DNA of 64,000 nt from NCBI GenBank assembly GCA_040954595.2, contig CM082593.2, positions 62,001-126,000 on the forward strand, given 5' to 3'. Source of the DNA: Balanoglossus misakiensis. Its lineage: Eukaryota > Hemichordata. Position 1 is the first letter of the stretch; the number at the start of each line of letters is the position of its first letter. The notes below the pieces were generated by a model. It did no database searches. It saw nothing but the letters and a program-made list of their open reading frames with translations, and had not been told where the DNA came from. The position numbers and the translations under genes were made by a program. Shown here one piece after another: positions 17,701 to 30,350 of the stretch.

Positions 17701-20700
17701 TATGTCTTTTACATTGGCTCTTTGACTCATGTCTTCCCTTGATTTCAATGCCCCTGGCCCAATTGATGGTAGACACGATTGAAAGACTGTAACACGTCCA
17801 CCAACTGGTGACTAAAATATAAAAGTAACATCCAGGCATTAAACTGCACAATTACTTCTTGACAGTTGAGTAACAATATGACATTTGTAAATTGATAAGT
17901 CTACAGGGTAGGCAGTGATTACTCACAAGTAGTTTCAATGCAGCCTGCAACGCTGGGCCCAGAGCACTCTGTGTTTCCTTATTGCCACTAAATAGACTTG
18001 GTAATTGATTCAGCAACTCTTGAATTAACTGAAGATGAAAAAAGACATCATATGAATAAATCATTGTAGTTTACTCTAAGAAATCAAGTTACAATTTGAC
18101 AAACTTCTCTGATTAAATTACGACTTACTTCTTTGCTTTCTTGAAGATTTACAAGAAGATCATTGGGACATGGTAAGAAGATATCTGAAAGAGATTTAAG
18201 AGAAGTTACTTGCCAGGTTGTGTCACTAGCCACGTCAAAGTAAAGCCACAAAATATTACACAAGGCCAGGGAGATACTCTCTAGGTCAGACTGTGAAACT
18301 CACAAATTCTCAAATACAACCGGGAATGTATATGTGGAATGAATTATCATTTTCTAATAATTGTGGACTAGCCACAGCAAGGGTTTTTGCTTTACCTTCA
18401 AGATCTGAAACGACCATCATTGATGGCCTTGAAAGGCCTTCTTGCAAATTGTAGAAATGTAAAGTACTATCATATGTTATAAACCCAATCATGGTGCGTG
18501 CATCTCCCGGTAATTTGTCCAGCTCCTCCAGCAGAACCTGACATGCAACTGACAGATAGCCTGACTCCACAGCATTAAAACAAACATCAAGCATGAACAG
18601 GTATGTAGCTGGTTGGGGTGGTCGAAGCTGAAATGGAATATTTAGGAATAATTAGTTATTTCAATTTTTCACATATTTTATGAATATTTGTATCACACAT
18701 ATAAAGCAGGTTTTATAAATATATTTAGTGGCACACTGACACATTTCTCTTACATGCAAGATTTCTGTCAAAGATTTTGTTTAACTTCCAAAGTCTATGT
18801 TCCTTTTGTTTTCATGTTGCTTGTTGAATTTGGGTTTTTAGATTTGATCAACAAAGAAGCATAATTTCAACAACACTACATGTACTTGTGATGTGGTCAT
18901 CTTACCATATATTCTGAGGGTGCTATGAATTCTATTGTGGCTGACTTGATTTCTGGCCTTCTCTGTGGCTCACCATATGTCCTTGTCACAGGATCAAAGT
19001 TAAATTCTTCAGGTACTGTTAGAGACAGAATGAATAAATCTTGCATTTGAAGATTCCACTGAACGGTATGTCTAATCTAATCATGAATTCTATGCATGAC
19101 AGATTGTGAGAGTGGAAGAAAAGTGTATGTCTGCACCACATGTGTGTGTGTGTGATGCGTGTGTGTCACGGGATGTTGACGGAAGGGGACAGCAAATGAT
19201 TTCCATTCATATACTTACAATCATTAACCCTATAACACAGATTGCATTTCCATCTCCTGTGGTCTACAAAAGATACAAAAGGATTGATATAGGTCCTACA
19301 AGATCTACATCTGACAATAACACTGGATTGAATGACTGGTAAATGCTGTAATACAAACAGAGACAAACTGAGTGTCAGTCGAATTAGAAATTTAAAAAAA
19401 AAAGTCATTTAAAGTCTTTGTGGTTTTCTTCTCTCCCTCTTATTATTATAGAAATCTGTTGCTTAAATAGTGACGTCACAGTGGTGTTTAAAAAAATACT
19501 TACCGTTAAATCTTTAAAAGGATGAATTAAAACTCCTAAAGGTAGCTTAGATTTGTTGAGAAGTTGTTGGGTTTGTGGTATTGATGTAAGGGTTGATCTG
19601 AAAACACTGTAGGAGAAAAGAAGAATTGTGGTAAATGTACGGTAATATACATGTACTTTGGTCTGGACAAGAACAATTGGCAGAAATGTGTTTTGGACAG
19701 ATTTGCTCCTGTTTTCAAGGTTGACCCACATACACAGAAAGGATGAGTAGAGTTAATGGAAACCCTAGCACAAAGCCTTAGAAAGCTTAGCAAAATGTGT
19801 AAAATAATTATCATAATGCAATGTACCCTGACCAATGTGCCTTGATGCTGACCTTTGTATTCTGTAGTTCAAAGGTGAAAGGTCTACTTACTCTGGACTG
19901 CACATTAATTTCTTGTAATCTGAACTAAGGTTAGCTTTTGGGGCTTCCACTGGAGTTGACGGTAAAATCTTTCTATTTTGAAGCAAGTTGATAGGTCTTG
20001 TGTCACCATGCTGGATGTTCAGTTTCCCAACACTGCTAGATAAATTGTTTTCATACTGACTGTGAGGTTGTTGGTATGCTTGAGCATTCATTTGCTGACC
20101 CTAAAATAAAAAGTGAAGACTTTTAACACCATCGCATTACATTTAAAAGTACTTTGCAATTTTGCAATACTGCTTTGTGGATAATATTAGTTACAATAAG
20201 AAATGTCCGCTTACCAGCCTTGGTTGGTTGAAGGTATCATTTAACACTCCAGATACTGGTCCAGTTTGAGCACCCACTGGTCTGCCCATGCCTAATCCCT
20301 GACCTGCAGTTGGTAGGGGTGGTGGCCCACTTATGTTTGTTGCATTTGGGTACTGTGGGTACGACCTCTTTCCTGTTATGCCAATGTTTCTTCCTTGCAT
20401 GTCCTGAGGCGTTGGAATGGGTGGTCCAGTCATGGATGTTGGTGGTGGTGGTCCAGGCATGGATGTTGGTGGTGGTGGTCCAGGCATGGATGTTGGTGGT
20501 GGTGGTCCAGGCATGGATGTTGGTGGTGGTGGTCCAGGCATGGATGTTGGTGGTGGTGGTCCAGGCATAGGAGGTGTCATTGTCTGCCCAGTTGGTGGTC
20601 CAGATACAGCACCCATTGGAGAGCCAGATGGTGGGCCAATGGGAGGTCGTGTCTGTGAGCTTGTTAATTGACCAGTAGGTGGTCCTGGTGGGTGTCCGAT

Positions 20701-23700
20701 TGGTGATCCAGATGGTGGTCCAACAGGACTAGGTTGCTGAGGATACATATGAGATCCAGTGGATGGTCCTGGTCTAGGACTTGTGAAAGGTCCAGTTGGT
20801 GGCGTGGATGGCGACTGCGGACTGCCACGATGTCCTGGTGGTATAAGGTTTGGTCCAGCTGAAAAATAGAATGTAAAAGTAAATATACAACAGGGACACA
20901 GTATTTATCTCTGAGTTTGAAGACTTCACATTGGTAAAATGCAACAAAACGACCATATCAGAACAAAATGGCTGTCTGGCAGCTATATTGGATCACATCA
21001 CAAAAACAACTTGCCAATGGAACTGATTGTATGACCTTCACATGTCTGATTAATTGAAAATTATTGGTAAATTACTTCTGTTCAAGTTTTAGAAGTGAAC
21101 TTACCAAGCATCGGATTGTATGGAGTTCCACCTTCCAAAGCATCAAAACGACCACTTGGTATCGGTGAGGGCGCTGCTGATGACCTTGCAGATGGAGGAT
21201 CTGTATCAACCAAATCACATGACATCAGTCTGATATACTACATATTTTGGAATATTATTTTTGTGATTTTACAGAGGGCACTGTTTTCACTGCCTTGGCC
21301 ATATCACAGGCATTACAAGAAATACCGCAAATACATAACAAATATGACCTGTCTGGCATTGTACATACATGTACATACATGAATTGTTTGTTAATGGCTG
21401 ACGGTGAAAATGGATGTTTCTCGTTTAGCTTGCATACAGTTGGGATAACATCAAAAGTAGACTAACGTCAGTTTTACTTACATAAAACACCATTGCTGTC
21501 AGCTACAAGCAAGGTAACAGGATTGAAAAGGGGGAAAATTATATGGGATTGGAAACAGTGACATTTATTTAAGTTGTGGAAATATAAGAATAGAAGAAAT
21601 GCAGTCAACACACACATAGCAGGAGTGATTACAATCTACTTGTAATGGTATTAAAATTAAGCATAAATTGCTGTTCTTGTACTACTACTATGTCTATACA
21701 ATACCATGTACACATCCCAAAATGAATTGAACACAATTCAGTCGATCATACTACAAGTACATCATGTGGAGCCAATGTGTAATGTTGGTTCATGGAGTGA
21801 GAGTGAGAACTGGCGATAAAATATCTGCAACTAAACCTGGAATCTAGTCTAATTAGAGATCTAGCAGAGACAAGAAAGATGGGTGTAGATTAACAGAAAC
21901 TGAAACAAGCAGGTGTAGAACAGAACGGCTAGGTAAGGAAAAGCCAGTGTAAGACTCCACAACATTGATATGCAGGATACAGTAACACTGAGCTTCAGAT
22001 CAGTTCTAAATCTAATGCTATGTACAATAATGAAACTAGTTTGAAAGTGATTAAGCAAAGTCATCACCCTTTGGAAACTGTTGAAACATTTTTCATATGA
22101 TATAGTTCAGCTGTATGTATGTGTAACAGTGTTGTATTGTTTTTTAATGCATGTAGTGGGTGTGTCATGAATACATATACATATAGTACATGTATATGTA
22201 AATTTAAGATGGTCACTTTGCTTCCTTGATGTCAATTTTCTAATGTTTACAAATGGAAAAAAGTGAGATGAGCTGAAAAATGTAAAAATTGTTTGAAGTA
22301 CCTGATCCACATGGCGATGGTATATTGCTATGGATAGGACTGGGAGATGTTAGTGTATGCTGAAATTTGAATGGGAGCGGTAGTTCCATAGCAGGCATAC
22401 CTAGAGAAAACACATAAGCAGACATAACAACGTTTAAACAATCATGCATTACTCATGTTCAATAATTAGATGATGGTGTAAGAGCATGCCAGGCACTATT
22501 GTTAATTTGTCAGTATATATGATTGTTAGTATCAGTATGGCATGAAATGGGTAAGTATGTGTATGTGTGCTAAATGTAGTTGATGAAAGAAAGACAGCAA
22601 CCACTGAATGACGCAATAATGGAATGAATAAATAGATTTCCAAACTCAGTAGGTCCTCAGGCTTCTAATAAAACACCTCTGTGGCAAACACTAAAATGTG
22701 TGCTTTGGAGAACAAGACTCCCTACAAGAACCAGTAGAATGATTGATAGCTACATGTAGCAAATCCCAGCAGCACCTCACAGCAGCTATGCATTAGAATG
22801 AAAAGCAGATGTGTGTACAACAAAAACCATGGAATTTGTGAGCATTTTGTAAATCCTGTTAGTTACAAAACTACATCAAAGAAAACCACTACATTATATT
22901 ATAGAGTAAAACCTGCCTTGACTAGACACATTGGTGGAGAAAACTTATTTGCAAGTATTTCACAACTCCACAGCCTTGTTCACGGTACCCCACGTCAAGG
23001 TATTAAGATGTGTTCAGTATAGACAGGTTTCCAGTTTACAAAGGTGTCCAAGTTTCCTCTTACCTGAAACTGTTCCTGAATTTGGCATTGTTGGTTGCGT
23101 TGCCAGGGGGGCATGGGGAGGAAATGACCCTGGTTTATAAGGATGGTATTGTTGCCCAGGTAACGGAGGACCTGGTTGTCCCATGGGAGCACCTCCAATA
23201 GTACTGATTGGGGGTTGTGAATTCATCAATGGTTGTGAGCTTATTGGTGGCATAATACTTGTAGGTGGCTGGTTAGGGGTTGGTGGCTCTGGCATCTTTG
23301 TGGCACCTGAAGGTGGTGGCTGTCTTGGTAGGCCATATATACTTGGTGGTTGTGGTTGCCCCACAGGAGACTGGTAAGCCATCTGACTTTGTCCACCAGT
23401 TGGCTGTGGCCCAGTCATCCTGTACTGCCCTGATCCTACTGATGGTGGTTGTGATGGTGGTAGTATTACGGGATATTGGCCACTTGTCGGTGGTGGCTGT
23501 TGTCCTTGGTATAAACCTGGTCTGGTAGGTGGGCCAGTCATCATGGGTCCTGTTGGCCTCTGCCCTTGATAACCACCTGTTCCTGGAGGTCTTGGACTTG
23601 GCACGAGACCTGACACATCAACAAGAAACCAAATAATGTTATGCTACCCTAACTTTGTTGTCGATACTAAATTGACCTCTGGAGTATTCTTGACCCCAAC

Positions 23701-24758
23701 GGATGATATTATTTGTACATCAACAAACGTGGCAATTACAGTACATGTACTGAAGCTACCAGTTTTCAGGGTTATTACTATTAGAGGATAACTTATAGAG
23801 GTAGGATTCTACCTAAAGATGGAAAAAACCCACTAACAACAGGATTACAGGATTTCTTGAAAACATACAAACTAATGAATGAATTTTTAATTGCTTCCAT
23901 ACAACTGTTAGCATGATATGCAATGCAATTCGCACAATGTTAAGCAAGAACATAGTGGGAAAACAATTGACACCCTAGTGTACAACAACATCTCCTGGTC
24001 AGAATGCCATTACAGTGTGTGTTCAGTCATGGGTCATTTGAAGGACCATGGTAGTACCAAAAGAAAGGACAAAGCAAAGTTGAACTGGAGTGACCCACAC
24101 AATCACAACAAAGGACCAGAATTATAATTACACATTTTCAAACAGTACAATATAGAGAATGCAAACCATAGTGCATGATTCTCTGAAACAAAACCCATGT
24201 GGTCGCTATTACACGATATACATACACATCCAGATGGTACACTATGGGCATTAGACGTGCACTGCACTGTTCGTTGGACCTATAGTGTACCACAGATGGT
24301 TCGACCAGTTCAGCATGTACGTTTCGCACTGTCATCGTCGATTAATGAGCGAATCCTTCTGAAATACTGATCATATAGACAGACGTCTTAACATAGTCTA
24401 CTTACGGATCGGTTATGTTTTCTTCGCAAAAACTCAAGAAATTAATTTACACGTTAAATATATTTATCCTATACTTTAGAAATTCACATCGGTTGAAGAA
24501 ATCAGCTGGTACATCAACATGTACAAATGTATGGTCTATTGTACTGTGCACTGCCCTGTGTAGTCCGAATGCATCCGATGTTCAAGTTCTAATAGTCTAC
24601 GGGCGATCGTTCATATAAAAATTCTGATAAACCAACAACAAAATTGTGCACTAACCTGCCAAATTCGGGTTCATATTTGTAGGTGGGCTAACGGGAGGGG
24701 TTGTTTGAGAGGCAAACCCTGTCTGGTATGGATGCGTGTTACTCCTTGGGTCCGCCAT
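14709..24758 (-). CDS. SEC24A/B-type COPII coat subunit
   Basis: Cargo-selecting subunit of the COPII inner coat; pairs with SEC23 and works at ER exit sites. Coding exons: 24656-24758, 23064-23609, 22302-22400, 21105-21200, 20215-20858, 19892-20100, 19504-19597, 19219-19345, 18906-19015, 18396-18627, 18129-18184, 17927-18028, 17583-17811, 17201-17359, 16789-16962, 16369-16479, 16085-16266, 15787-15924, 15448-15645, 15111-15214, 14709-14823; 1275 residues. The first 500 or so residues are Pro/Gly/Gln-rich and disordered. The zinc finger uses Cys 610, 613, 631 and 634. The trunk follows ([17 protein letters not shown]), then beta-sandwich, helical ([19 protein letters not shown]) and gelsolin-like domains, ending [19 protein letters not shown] and the exact [17 protein letters not shown] block place it with SEC24A/B rather than C/D. 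Every exon phase joins. It is transcribed divergently from CDK1. Confidence 0.95.
15013..15069. repeat. 19-bp tandem repeat, three copies
   Basis: The unit tgttc(c/a)gtctgtccacatg occurs three times in succession at 15013, 15032 and 15051, in the last intron of SEC24. Confidence 0.9.
16639..16682 (-). pseudogene. Decayed copy of the SEC24 exon end at 16789-16830
   Basis: On the minus strand, tgtgctttcaatcagattta followed by ctctacacaaacgggaaag|gtcag closely matches the 3' end of SEC24 exon 15 with its donor, about 150 bases upstream in transcript order. Similarity is roughly 80 percent over 42 bases. The intervening intron sequence stays open in frame, but use of the second donor would arrive in phase 0 where the next exon needs phase 1, so it would shift the frame. 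I read it as a partial tandem duplication of an exon end. Confidence 0.5.
20434..20568 (-). repeat. Coding minisatellite in SEC24: five copies of a 27-bp unit
   Basis: Five identical or near-identical 27-bp units start at 20434, 20461, 20488, 20515 and 20542. On the coding strand each encodes PGPPPPTSM, extending the disordered N-terminal tail. The units keep the frame, and their identity points to recent expansion. Open frames seen on the opposite strand here (Trp- and Gly-rich) are shadows of this repeat. Confidence 0.95.
21482..21502 (-). CDS. Candidate 21-nt microexon of SEC24
   Basis: Between exons 22302-22400 and 21105-21200, the minus strand shows a possible acceptor (cttgcttgtag) and a strong donor (gtaagt) around 21 bases that are phase 1 on both sides. 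Inclusion would add ADSNGVL and change the junction codon from Asp to Tyr without breaking frame. The gene reads through equally well without it, so it would be an optional exon. Confidence 0.4.
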
Positions 24759-26462
24759 TATCCTTGCAACAATGTACAGTTACAACGACCTTGGGTGATT
24801 TTCGGACCAAAAATGAACTTGATAAAATACCCTTGTTTCTCGGCCGGTTTCGAGGCCAGTCCACGTTATTCCGATTCCGTAGATTTTGTTGAAATATTTT
24901 AGAGCACACCGGCTGATGAAGGCATGAAGCTCACCAATCCATGCAAATTATCCGGAAATCTAGAGCTGTTGGACATGCGCAGTCATTGTCAACGTGGCAC
25001 TACCCACAATCCGTTTGAGAATTGCTTCCGGTGTGTGCTATGTACATACAACTATACAAAGCCGTTGATGACAAGCTTCTTGTGACATGTGAATAAGTGA
25101 CGAAGCATAGAATTATGAAAACGTCCGGTTTGTGCCCACAATTAAAGCAATCAGTGGCTCATATCCAATTCCCCCGTAGCTCTGAACGCAAACCAAATTC
25201 ACATGCGCTCAAAACAAACCCACATGTAAAGTGCAAAATCATCAGATTTTTCAACAATTTTTATTTTTCGTCGATTCAGGGACTGTCCTTCGTGTTCTTC
25301 ATGAAATGCCTTTACTACTATCATAGCATGCTGGCCTGGTCCTCAGGTCAGTCATATTACATAAAAACTGACGACAAGCGAAGATTAGAGGGGTTTCAGC
25401 AACATGCAACAGGTACATGTACTTTCAGGTTCTAACTCCAGCACTCTAAACCCATGGTACATCCAACTTCGAAGCTTAAATGTTTCCGTTGTCGTGAGAC
25501 CTGTAGTGGAGAGTACACCAAACGCTGACCATTGATACGATTGAAGAGATGCACATTTGAAAACAACATACAAGCTGGTTCTACTTTCAAGAGGCTTGGA
25601 AGTGAAAATAAAAATATCTCTGCGAACGGACAAAGACGAAACGAAAGAAACACGTTTGCGAAGTTGGGGGCGCAAAAGACGACCCAAAACGAGACTGTCA
25701 AGAAATACATGCATGCGTCACCATTGGTAGATGCAAATTTTGACCTTTCACCCCAACTCTCATTGGTTTATTCGAAATTGGCGGATTTTACGAACTGAAA
25801 AAGAACGTCTGGAGTTTAAAACGCAGAGCTCAAGGTATGTGGTGTTTTATCGTTTATCACTCGTATTTTGATGGAGAGAAACTTTAAATTTTAAAACTTG
25901 TTTGCATTTAATCAGCAAGGGATCCAAAACTAGACGAAGTATACCTTTTCGTAACCAATGTTTTAACCTTTCCTTACGATTAGAAGCAAGCATGCCATAA
26001 CTTGACCCTGAGTTTATGTGGACGATTTCGAATCCGTGCTCTCAATATGTGACGTGACTACAGTAGTGGGATGTAAAAAAAACTTGTATTATCTATTTGG
26101 TTACCAACATTTTTGAAAGGAATTTATCTTGGGCTTTAGAAAGTGGTCATCAGCGCATTGAGGTGGAGCACAGTCAGTCAATTACGATCACGTACAGTAA
26201 CTGTAATTCGTGCAACTGTAAACAAAGAATTGGTGACTCGCATATTTTATATTCGTTTTGCAGACAGTCTTTGTACTGTTGACGAGAATGTTTTCCTTGC
26301 TTCTAGTCCTACTTCCATTTGTAAAAAGGAAAATGACGATAAAGCCGAGCAGACTGTCTTTGTAGAATTGATGCATTTTTACACAGTTTAAAGTTCATAT
26401 CATGTTCATATCTACTTTGTCTCTTTCATTTTCGTGTAGAAAGAGATCATTGCTGTGCCGAA
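24759..26462. other. Head-to-head intergenic region between SEC24 and CDK1
   Basis: About 1.7 kb separates the two start codons on opposite strands. It contains both 5' untranslated regions and both promoters. A CDK1 leader exon may end near 25832 (gagctcaag|gtatgt), and the coding first exon would then begin after the acceptor cgtgtag at 26429-26439. No other gene is evident; the open frames at 25385-25798 overlap on both strands and lack motifs. Confidence 0.6.
25723..25784 (+). promoter_or_regulatory. Probable CDK1 core promoter: CCAAT boxes, CHR-like and E2F-like sites
   Basis: Inverted CCAAT boxes (attgg) lie at 25723-25727, 25762-25766 and 25777-25781. A CHR-type site ttcgaa is at 25771-25776, an E2F-like ttggcgg at 25778-25784, and an octamer atgcaaat at 25731-25738. 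Paired CCAAT boxes (NF-Y) with a CHR (DREAM/MuvB) are the known arrangement in vertebrate G2/M promoters, CDK1 included. The assignment here rests on motif matches and position only. Confidence 0.5.
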
Positions 26463-28540
26463 ATGATGGAAGACTATGTGAAAATCGAGAAAATAGGAGA
26501 GGGTACGTACAATTGTGTGGGGAAAATGTAGTGATATAATTCTTGTTACTATTCTAATATATTATTATTTTATGTAAAACATGAAACAAACTGCTGTTTT
26601 TCCTTGTCAGGTACATATGGGGTTGTGTACAAAGGCAGAAATAAGAAGACCGGCAAGTTGGTGGCCTTGAAGAAGATCCGTCTTGAAAGTGAAGAAGAAG
26701 GTGTTCCAAGTACAGCAATCAGGGAAATATCATTACTCAAAGAACTGCAACATCCAAACATTGTATGGTAAGTGTAGTAATGTACATTACAATTCTATTG
26801 AAACTGAATTGCATGAACATGTACATACCAAAAGTTAATCTGTGTTTTACCACACTCATTCAATACTTATAGTCCCCTCTGTAAGTTGCCTCCATTTTTC
26901 ATCAAGTACAATGTAAAGGTTGTCAGAATAATTACACACAATGAACAAACAAATCAAAACCCATCACTTTTTTATTTGAATTGCAAGGGAAATTAATGGT
27001 GATGTTTTTTTTCCAGTCTTCAGGATGTATTAATGCAAGAAGCCAAACTGTATCTGGTATTTGAATTTCTGACAATGGACCTCAAGAAATACTTTGACAA
27101 TATACCATCAGGAAAGTACATGGATTCAGGTCTTGTAAAGGTAAGAAGTTGGTGGTGAATATGTAGAAACTTTTATGATTTTTTTATCAACATGTACATG
27201 GCACAGAGACATAGTGGAGTGTACTTCTAAGAATATACTATAAATTTTACATCAGTGTGTATCCGTTTTTTCCTCCAGAGCTATCTGTATCAAATTTGTC
27301 AAGGGATTGTGTTTTGCCATGCAAGGCGAGTTGTACACAGAGATCTAAAGCCACAGAATTTACTTATTGACAGTAAAGGACTTATAAAGCTAGCAGATTT
27401 TGGTCTTGCAAGAGCATTTGGAATACCAGTCAGAGTCTACACACATGAGGTATAGTATGTGTGTTCATCACATATTTTTTTGTTAATTCATTACTCACTT
27501 AGTTTTGCGCTGCTGGCCTTATTTTTTCATAAACTAGTGTACCACAGAATCAATTCTAATATTAATACTTCCACAGGTTGTTACATTGTGGTATCGTGCT
27601 CCTGAAGTCCTCTTGGGTTCACCCCGTTATTCAACACCAGTGGATGTTTGGAGTATTGGGTGCATCTTTGCTGAAATGGCGACAAAAAGACCACTTTTCC
27701 ATGGAGACTCAGAAATTGACCAACTCTTCCGTATATTTAGGTGAGTTTGTTGCATTTTCTAGACAATACCAGGCAAGTTTTTAAAGTCATTTCACTCTAC
27801 TGTGAATGTTGTCATAAATGATATTACTAGTAAACACTAGTGAACATTTACATGAAGTTTGCCATTTACAGTAGTCTGTACTTTCCATCATTTGAGTTTG
27901 GACCAATGGTTCAGAAATCAAGTCACTGTCAACCATCTTTTACAATGGTGCATATACCTCGTTGGAGTTTTTGAAAGTTTTTTTTTGTATTAGTGCTGCA
28001 TATGACATGACCATTCCATCATATTTCAGGACACTGGGAACACCAAATGAGGATTCATGGCCTGGTGTGAGTTCGCTTCCAGATTACAAACCCTCATTCC
28101 CTAATTGGAAGACTAATACAATTCACACAGCTGTCAAAAATATGAATGAAGATGGCTTGGATCTTTTGCAGGTAAAGTTTAGTTCCCAAAGTTACAGGAA
28201 AATGCCAAATATTCAGTCTTTCAACAAAGTATGCACATGTTTATCCACCTATATGTTTAAAATACAATACTTATAAGCTTTTTTAGCTGTATCATTTTGT
28301 ATTTATTATATGATGGTGTAATTTCAAAAGCAACTTATGCAAAAAGGCATACCAAAGTATGACAGGCAACTTTCCAAGGAGGTTAATATCATTTAACATC
28401 TTTTTCTCGTCTTCTTTCATTGACAGAAAACATTGGTCTATGATCCAGCACACCGTATCTCAGCAAAAGCAGCATTAGACCATCCGTACTTCACAGACCT
28501 TGACAAAGCTGCACTTCCAGGCTCATCAATCATACAGTAA
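26463..28540 (+). CDS. CDK1: Cyclin-dependent kinase 1 (CDC2)
   Basis: Ser/Thr kinase that drives mitotic entry with cyclins A and B. Coding exons: 26463-26502, 26611-26767, 27017-27140, 27279-27449, 27577-27740, 28030-28171, 28427-28540; 303 residues, usual CDK1 size. The protein starts [14 protein letters not shown], and either of two adjacent ATGs could be used. Glycine loop residues Thr15 and Tyr16 (human T14/Y15, Wee1/Myt1 targets) are present. PSTAIRE is at 46-52, HRDLKPQN from 127, DFG at 147-149, and the activation-loop threonine at 162 (human T161). [12 protein letters not shown] and [14 protein letters not shown] distinguish it from CDK2. The C terminus ([12 protein letters not shown]) differs from vertebrates, as is common. 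All introns are GT-AG. Confidence 0.97.
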
Positions 28541-30350
28541 CAATAGTGTCATGAATGGAAACTGTTCCCTTCCTCTTAAATTCTCACACCACTGTAATTG
28601 ATCCACCTAATTGGGGGAAAAGATACTAGGATTTAACCAACGAGTGGTGTATGGTGGTAGTGTAAGGATTATGTCATGATGTTAAAAAAGTGGAAATGGT
28701 TGTCAGAAATTGATTTCCAAATTCTTATGTTTAGGATTAACGAAGGGTCTTTAAAAAGTCTTGTAATATTCATTCTCTTATTCACTTTGTTGTTTACTTT
28801 TATAGACATATACCAACAGACCATGAGGAATTGGGGTCTTTGTGTCAATGTTTTTTCAGCGTGTTTGACAAAGTCAGTTGTTATCAACTTTCAAGTTGTA
28901 CAGAATATCAAAACCATGTTTAAAAACTTGAATTAAAGTAAACCAAAGACGAAGCTTGTGTATTATAATTGAGTTTCAAAAGTTGTCAGATGTCCAATTC
29001 TTAGATTGGATCTTATTTATATGCATGTTCTCAAGTCCTTGGGTCCAAGTTCCAGATTTGTCTCTCTCAGAAGCTCTGCATATAAATAACACCACAAAAG
29101 GAAATTTCATCTCCAAAAATAATCAGTAGTAAGTGGTGTAGTTAAGTATTCATGTAGAATTAGAGGTTCATTAGAATTTGACTTCAAATGGATTTTCAGT
29201 TGGAATTATTTTTCACACTATGATGATAGGACCAACAGCGTTTTTTTGTGGTATATATCTCATGAACACCAAATAAATTGGTTTCATGAGTTACTTTCAT
29301 CTGTACATAACATATCTACAGATTCTGGTCTTTAGGTGTGGTTGTTATCAATCATCCAAGTGCTGTCCTCTCTTCTTATTTCTGTTTGATTTGAATGTAG
29401 ATCGATAGATGTGTTATTTTTGTTAGCTATCTCACTTTTATTAAGTCAAAGTGGTAGACCCACACAATGCTGTTTTGCTGCATATTCCAAAACTTTGGAC
29501 AATAAATTGGTTGATGGTCACTTGAACTGAATTGTAATTTACACATGCATAAAACAGTTCTGCAAAGGACTGTTAAAAAACCCAAATTCTGAGCAATTTT
29601 GTTTTAAAAGTACTACATCACCAGTTATATGTTGACATGGATCTGAAAGACATACATCCCTATTGCAGATGTCTTGTACTCCTTCCAAAATATAATCTCA
29701 TGTATTTTGAAAGATATTGTGAATATTATTTCAGCATTGCCAATGACATGTATATCACATAATAAACAGTGATTTATAATATTACGTTATTGTGCAGATA
29801 AGATTTTTTACCCCAAACTCATCAGATTCAGTTGTGAAATGCCTACAATCTTCTGACATTCAGCACAATGCAAATCCACTGACTCAGCAGCTGCTCTTGC
29901 CGATTCTATTCTTGGCAAGATATGAATGCTTACAATGATTGGAGTTAAAAGAGGTCATGTTAATATTCACTGCTCCTGAAATAATGCTCTTTCAGAAGTT
30001 AAAAGAACTAAAATGAAATTGAAACACTTGCTTTGAAATTCTGTCCATGTACAACTGACTGGTTTGTGTTGTGAGGGCGTAAAGGGAATACATGTCACTC
30101 CTAGAACAGCTATGTCCTCTGAGATCACAAATTGAAACTACTAGACAAGGTTTCTAGTGCAATAATACATTTTGTGGCCACATCTAAAAAAGAATTCTGC
30201 GCACCTGGCTGCAGCTTGTGTGAAAAGTTTTGTTGCCAGAAATTCTGTTGATTCCCACCATATGAGCCTGCGTTGAAATTCATTCATTCACAGTCCTCAT
30301 CAAATCATCAATGTAATAACCATGGTATTCTTCATCATTGACTATTATCC
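28541..30350. other. Convergent intergenic region between CDK1 and LARP7
   Basis: This holds the CDK1 3' untranslated region and, at the right, that of LARP7. Plus-strand polyadenylation candidates include attaaa at 28932-28937 and aataaa near 29270, 29498 and 29759; I cannot tell which is used. No further gene is seen. Confidence 0.6.

Noticed and set aside
20310-20671. Trp- and Gly-rich open frames on the plus strand
   Set aside because: They are antisense shadows of the proline-rich SEC24 minisatellite exon, which has matching splice sites and homology on the minus strand.
14709-24758. Assignment to the SEC24C/D class
   Set aside because: The zinc-finger and helical-domain motifs ([29 protein letters not shown]) match SEC24A/B. 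The proline-rich tail alone is not diagnostic.
26463-28540. CDK2 or CDK3 instead of CDK1
   Set aside because: The [12 protein letters not shown] context, the LQDV following HPNIV and the overall length fit CDK1.
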